Source: Desulfuromonas sp. | GTDB taxonomy: Bacteria > Desulfobacterota > Desulfuromonadia > Desulfuromonadales > Trichloromonadaceae | NCBI GenBank assembly: GCA_030145265.1 | Contig: JAQYWA010000074.1 | Span: forward strand, 1 to 8,702 | DNA: 8,702 nucleotides | Direction: 5' to 3' | Part shown: positions 6,587-8,702 of the stretch, piece by piece | Position numbering within the stretch: position 1 is the stretch's first letter | Layout: each line of letters begins with the position of its first letter | Notes under the pieces: generated by a model | Told to the model about the DNA's origin: nothing | The model's database searches: none | Seen by the model: the letters and a program-made list of their open reading frames with translations, nothing else | Made by a program: the position numbers and the translations under genes

Positions 6587-7318
6587 TCAATAAAAACTCC
6601 GCACCAGCGAGCTGATCACCAGATTCCACCCATCCGCCAACACAAACAGCAGGATCTTGAACGGAAGTGAAATAATAACCGGCGGCAGCATCATCATCCC
6701 CATAGACATGAGAACGGAAGCCACGACCATGTCGATCACCAGAAACGGAACATAGATCAGAAAGCCCATCTGGAAGGCCCGCTTCAGCTCCGACAGCATG
6801 AAGGCCGGAACCAGGGTCATGGTGGAGAGCTCATCCCGATTGGCCGGCGCCTCACGTCCGGCTATGTCGAGCAGCAGGCCAATCTCCTTCTCCGTGGTCT
6901 GGGAAAGCATGAATTCGCGCAACGGCTTGACCGCCAGGAACAGGGCATCTTCCTGGTTGATCTGCTTTTTGATATACGGCTGCAGCGCCGTATCGTTGAT
7001 CTGGTCGAGCACCGGAGCCATGATGAAAAAGGTCAGGAACAGGGAAAGACCGATGATGACCTGGTTGGGGGGCATCTGCTGCGTCCCCATAGCCTGGCGG
7101 ACGAATGACAGGACAATCACGATTCGAGTAAAACCGGTGGTCATGAGCAGAATCGCCGGAGCGATGGAAAGGACGGTCAGCAGAACGAGAACCTGCAGCG
7201 TCGTGGAAATCTGCTCCGGACCGGCGGCATTGCCGACATTGAGACGAATTTCCTGGGCCCAGGAGAACCCCGGGAACAACAGCACGGCCAGCAGCACCAG
7301 CCCCAAAGCACGTCTCAT
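6587..7318 (-). CDS. fliP: FliP, main export pore subunit
   Basis: A 243-residue protein of typical FliP length. Five copies build the core of the flagellar export pore. It has a cleavable signal peptide (hydrophobic 5-18, likely cut after SWA at 19-21), as known for FliP. Membrane segments follow at about 42-62, 85-104, 183-203 and 212-228. The strongly conserved FliP block PAFMLSELKRAFQMGFLIYV runs from 171 to 190 and leads into a methionine-rich loop MSMGMMM (204-210) followed by LPP, which is thought to form the pore gate gasket. The start at 7318 overlaps the fliO stop in an ATGA arrangement and has GGAAGGG five bases upstream. Confidence 0.98.
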   Translation of the reverse strand: MRRALGLVLLAVLLFPGFSWAQEIRLNVGNAAGPEQISTTLQVLVLLTVLSIAPAILLMTTGFTRIVIVLSFVRQAMGTQQMPPNQVIIGLSLFLTFFIMAPVLDQINDTALQPYIKKQINQEDALFLAVKPLREFMLSQTTEKEIGLLLDIAGREAPANRDELSTMTLVPAFMLSELKRAFQMGFLIYVPFLVIDMVVASVLMSMGMMMLPPVIISLPFKILLFVLADGWNLVISSLVRSFY

Positions 7319-7695
7319 AGAGACCCTTCCAACTCCCGCTCCAACGTTTCAGCAAAGCGCTCGCGGGGCTCCCCGTCTAGCTGGCAGAGAAGTTCAATAC
7401 GATCCGCAGCCACCCCCAGCAACAGCTCGCGACCACGCACTTCAACCAGACAGAGTGACTTTTTCGGCCCCAGCGAACGCATTTCGACGACCCGGATGTG
7501 CCCGGTTTTGGCCGTGGGCAGCCAGCGCAGCCAGCGCTGGCTGGCCGCGTAGAGCAGAAGGATCAGCCCGATGATCAGGACCAACCCACCGAACAGACGC
7601 AACCCCTCTGCAAACGGACTGCCCGTTTCGGAGGCCGTCGCGCCATAAGCAACGGCGGGCGCCATGAACAGCAGCAATGAAAACCGCAGCTTCAT
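7315..7695 (-). CDS. fliO: FliO, export apparatus assembly protein
   Basis: A 126-residue small membrane protein; FliO helps FliP oligomerise and is not part of the finished pore. It has an N-terminal hydrophobic signal-like segment (4-18), a short probably periplasmic stretch, one membrane helix (about 33-51), and a cytoplasmic domain. That domain contains the FliO-type pattern IRVVEMRSLGPKKSLCLVEV (67-86), followed by LLLGVAADRIELL (91-103). Sequence conservation in FliO is low, so the call leans on this pattern and on the fliN-fliO-fliP position. It starts 3 bp after fliN with GGGA six bases upstream and overlaps fliP by 4 bp. A tandem nine-base repeat encodes RWLRWL (54-59) just after the membrane helix. 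Confidence 0.93.
   Translation of the reverse strand: MKLRFSLLLFMAPAVAYGATASETGSPFAEGLRLFGGLVLIIGLILLLYAASQRWLRWLPTAKTGHIRVVEMRSLGPKKSLCLVEVRGRELLLGVAADRIELLCQLDGEPRERFAETLERELEGSL
7519..7543 (-). repeat. Nine-bp tandem repeat overlapping a 16-bp palindrome within fliO
   Basis: CGCTGGCTG occurs twice in tandem on the minus strand (7519-7536), encoding RWL-RWL. The first copy in coding direction is embedded in a perfect 16-base palindrome (7528-7543; CAGCCAGCGCTGGCTG). Both are directly readable; they probably reflect a small in-frame duplication. Confidence 0.8.
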
Positions 7696-7698
7696 TGG

Positions 7699-8016
7699 TT
7701 ATCCCAGCTTTTCGATGCGCTCGGAAGGACTGACCACATCGGTCAGTCGCAGGCCTAGCTTGTCATTGACCAGCACCGCTTCACCCCGGGCAATCAACCG
7801 CGAATTAACATACAGTTCAAGGGGCTCCCCGGCCAGCTTGTCAAGTTCGACAACATACCCTTCTGACATCTGCAGCAGGTCCTTTACCAGGATCTTGGAA
7901 CGCCCGACCTCAACCGATACCTGCAACGGGATATCCAGCAGGATACCGATATCCTTGGATGCTTCCGGCTTCTCGTCACCCTGGTCCAGCTCAACACCAT
8001 TATTCTCTTGCGTCAT
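7699..8016 (-). CDS. fliN: FliN, flagellar C-ring switch protein
   Basis: A 105-residue protein made of a short charged N-terminal tail (1-21) and one SpoA (FliMN_C) domain (about 28-102). FliN lines the base of the C-ring, helps switch rotation and binds the export ATPase regulator FliH. Diagnostic strings include ILLDIPLQVSVEVGRSKILV (25-44), VVELDKLAGEPLELYVN (55-71), IARGEAVLVNDKLGLRLTDV (75-94). The length fits the short FliN form without a long N-terminal extension. The ATG at 8016 follows the fliM stop by 2 bp and has GGAG (8023-8026) six bases upstream inside fliM, so translational coupling with fliM is likely. Confidence 0.97.
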   Translation of the reverse strand: MTQENNGVELDQGDEKPEASKDIGILLDIPLQVSVEVGRSKILVKDLLQMSEGYVVELDKLAGEPLELYVNSRLIARGEAVLVNDKLGLRLTDVVSPSERIEKLG

Positions 8017-8018
8017 GA

Positions 8019-8702
8019 CTAACTCCGCTGTTTGACTTTACCGATAATCCGAACTGACTTTCTGCCATTACGCACCCCGGCCTGGCTGAGAAACTTGCCC
8101 CTACCTTCGACGAGTACCTGCAACGGGGCAGCCGGATCGTTACCGAGATCTAGGATGTCGCCAATCTGAAAATTGAGAATATCCCGAACCTTAAGATTGA
8201 CCACCCCGAGCTGAACTACAAGGCTCGCTTCCATCTGCCCCAGCTCAGCTTCCATGTGCGGCCGCCACAGATCGTCGCGATTGAGTGAAAAAGCCGCGCC
8301 GCCCCGCAACTTGTCGAGCAGCGGCTCCAGGGAAGCATAGGGAATGACCAGCATCATCTGGCCGGACACCGCCCCGACCGTCACCGTGTAGCAGACCACC
8401 ATCAGCATCGCGTCGGCGGGGAAGATGTTGACCAGACGAATATTGCTTTCGACCTTGGCCAGTGCCACATGCAGATCGACCACCGACCGGAAGGCTTTGG
8501 CCAGGTCCGGACAGACATCCGCAAAAACCGGCTTGACGACATGCCGTTCAATGGCAGTCAGGATCCGATCAGGCACCACCAGTCGATCCTCGCCCCCCCC
8601 TCCGAGCAGACTCTCCACCAGAAAAAAGGAAAGGTCTTTATCATAGATCACCAGCCCCCCCCAGCGCAATGGATCAAGGCGGATGACCCCGATCGAACCC
8701 CA
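8019..8702 (-). CDS. fliM: FliM, flagellar motor switch protein, C-terminal part
   Basis: The frame is open to the right edge, giving 227 visible residues of a protein usually near 330, so about 100 N-terminal residues (including the CheY-P-binding motif) lie outside. A TTG at 8669 could be read as a start, but the reading frame continues upstream with WGSIGVIRLDPLRWGG, which is the conserved FliM middle-domain block GSIGVIxxDPL, so that TTG is an internal leucine. The middle domain continues through VGAVSGQMMLVIPYASLEPL (CheC-like fold). The C-terminal SpoA domain begins near EASLVVQLGVVNLKVRDILN and ends IIGKVKQRS. FliM couples CheY-P binding to rotor reversal. Two separate eight-G runs lie in the visible coding sequence. 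Confidence 0.97.
   Translation of the reverse strand, partial: WGSIGVIRLDPLRWGGLVIYDKDLSFFLVESLLGGGGEDRLVVPDRILTAIERHVVKPVFADVCPDLAKAFRSVVDLHVALAKVESNIRLVNIFPADAMLMVVCYTVTVGAVSGQMMLVIPYASLEPLLDKLRGGAAFSLNRDDLWRPHMEAELGQMEASLVVQLGVVNLKVRDILNFQIGDILDLGNDPAAPLQVLVEGRGKFLSQAGVRNGRKSVRIIGKVKQRS

Noticed and set aside
8667..8669. TTG start for a short FliM of 216 residues
   Set aside because: The frame stays open upstream to the window edge and encodes the conserved block GSIGVIRLDPL, so this TTG is an internal leucine codon.

Overview
The window is one continuous stretch of a flagellar operon. Every gene lies on the minus strand, so transcription runs from right (8702) to left (1). The order in the direction of transcription is fliM (5' end cut by the window edge), fliN, fliO, fliP, fliQ, fliR, flhB, flhA, flhF, flhG, and the first 26 codons of a gene that is probably fliA (3' part beyond the left edge). 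All complete genes are full length for their families and carry the expected motifs. I see no broken gene, mobile element, CRISPR array or RNA gene. No stretch over 300 bases lacks a gene; the largest gap is 75 bp between fliP and fliQ.

Layout: 8702-7699 encodes the C-ring (switch) proteins FliM and FliN. 7695-4372 encodes the membrane export gate FliO, FliP, FliQ, FliR and FlhB. 4371-2284 encodes FlhA, the export-gate protein with the large cytosolic docking domain. 2294-81 encodes the polar placement and number pair, FlhF (SRP-type GTPase) and FlhG (MinD-type ATPase). 78-1 begins the putative flagellar sigma factor. Genes are separated by 0-21 bp or overlap by 4-11 bp, except at fliP/fliQ, which fits one polycistronic mRNA with translational coupling. 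No promoter for the whole operon and no terminator lies inside the window.

Organism: a moderately GC-rich, Gram-negative-like motile bacterium. FlhF plus FlhG in the same operon suggests polar flagella. The fliMNOPQR-flhBA-flhFG-fliA order and protein style resemble Desulfuromonadales/Geobacter-type Desulfobacterota; this is inference from gene order and general family knowledge, not from a database search.

How the parts work together: FliP, FliQ and FliR build the export pore, FliO helps FliP assemble, FlhB switches substrate specificity, and FlhA uses the proton motive force and docks chaperone-substrate complexes. FliM and FliN form the rotor switch that receives CheY-P and also help dock the export ATPase complex. 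FlhF directs assembly to the pole, and FlhG stimulates FlhF GTPase activity and limits flagellar number.

I did not find a convincing new biological system. The items worth a second look are small: long homopolymer tracts (a 9-G run forming the flhB ribosome-binding region, two 8-G runs in fliM, an in-frame A8 slippery site in flhF), a structured 75-bp gap between fliP and fliQ, a sigma-54-like site inside flhA upstream of flhF, and a few residue oddities in FlhF and FlhG.
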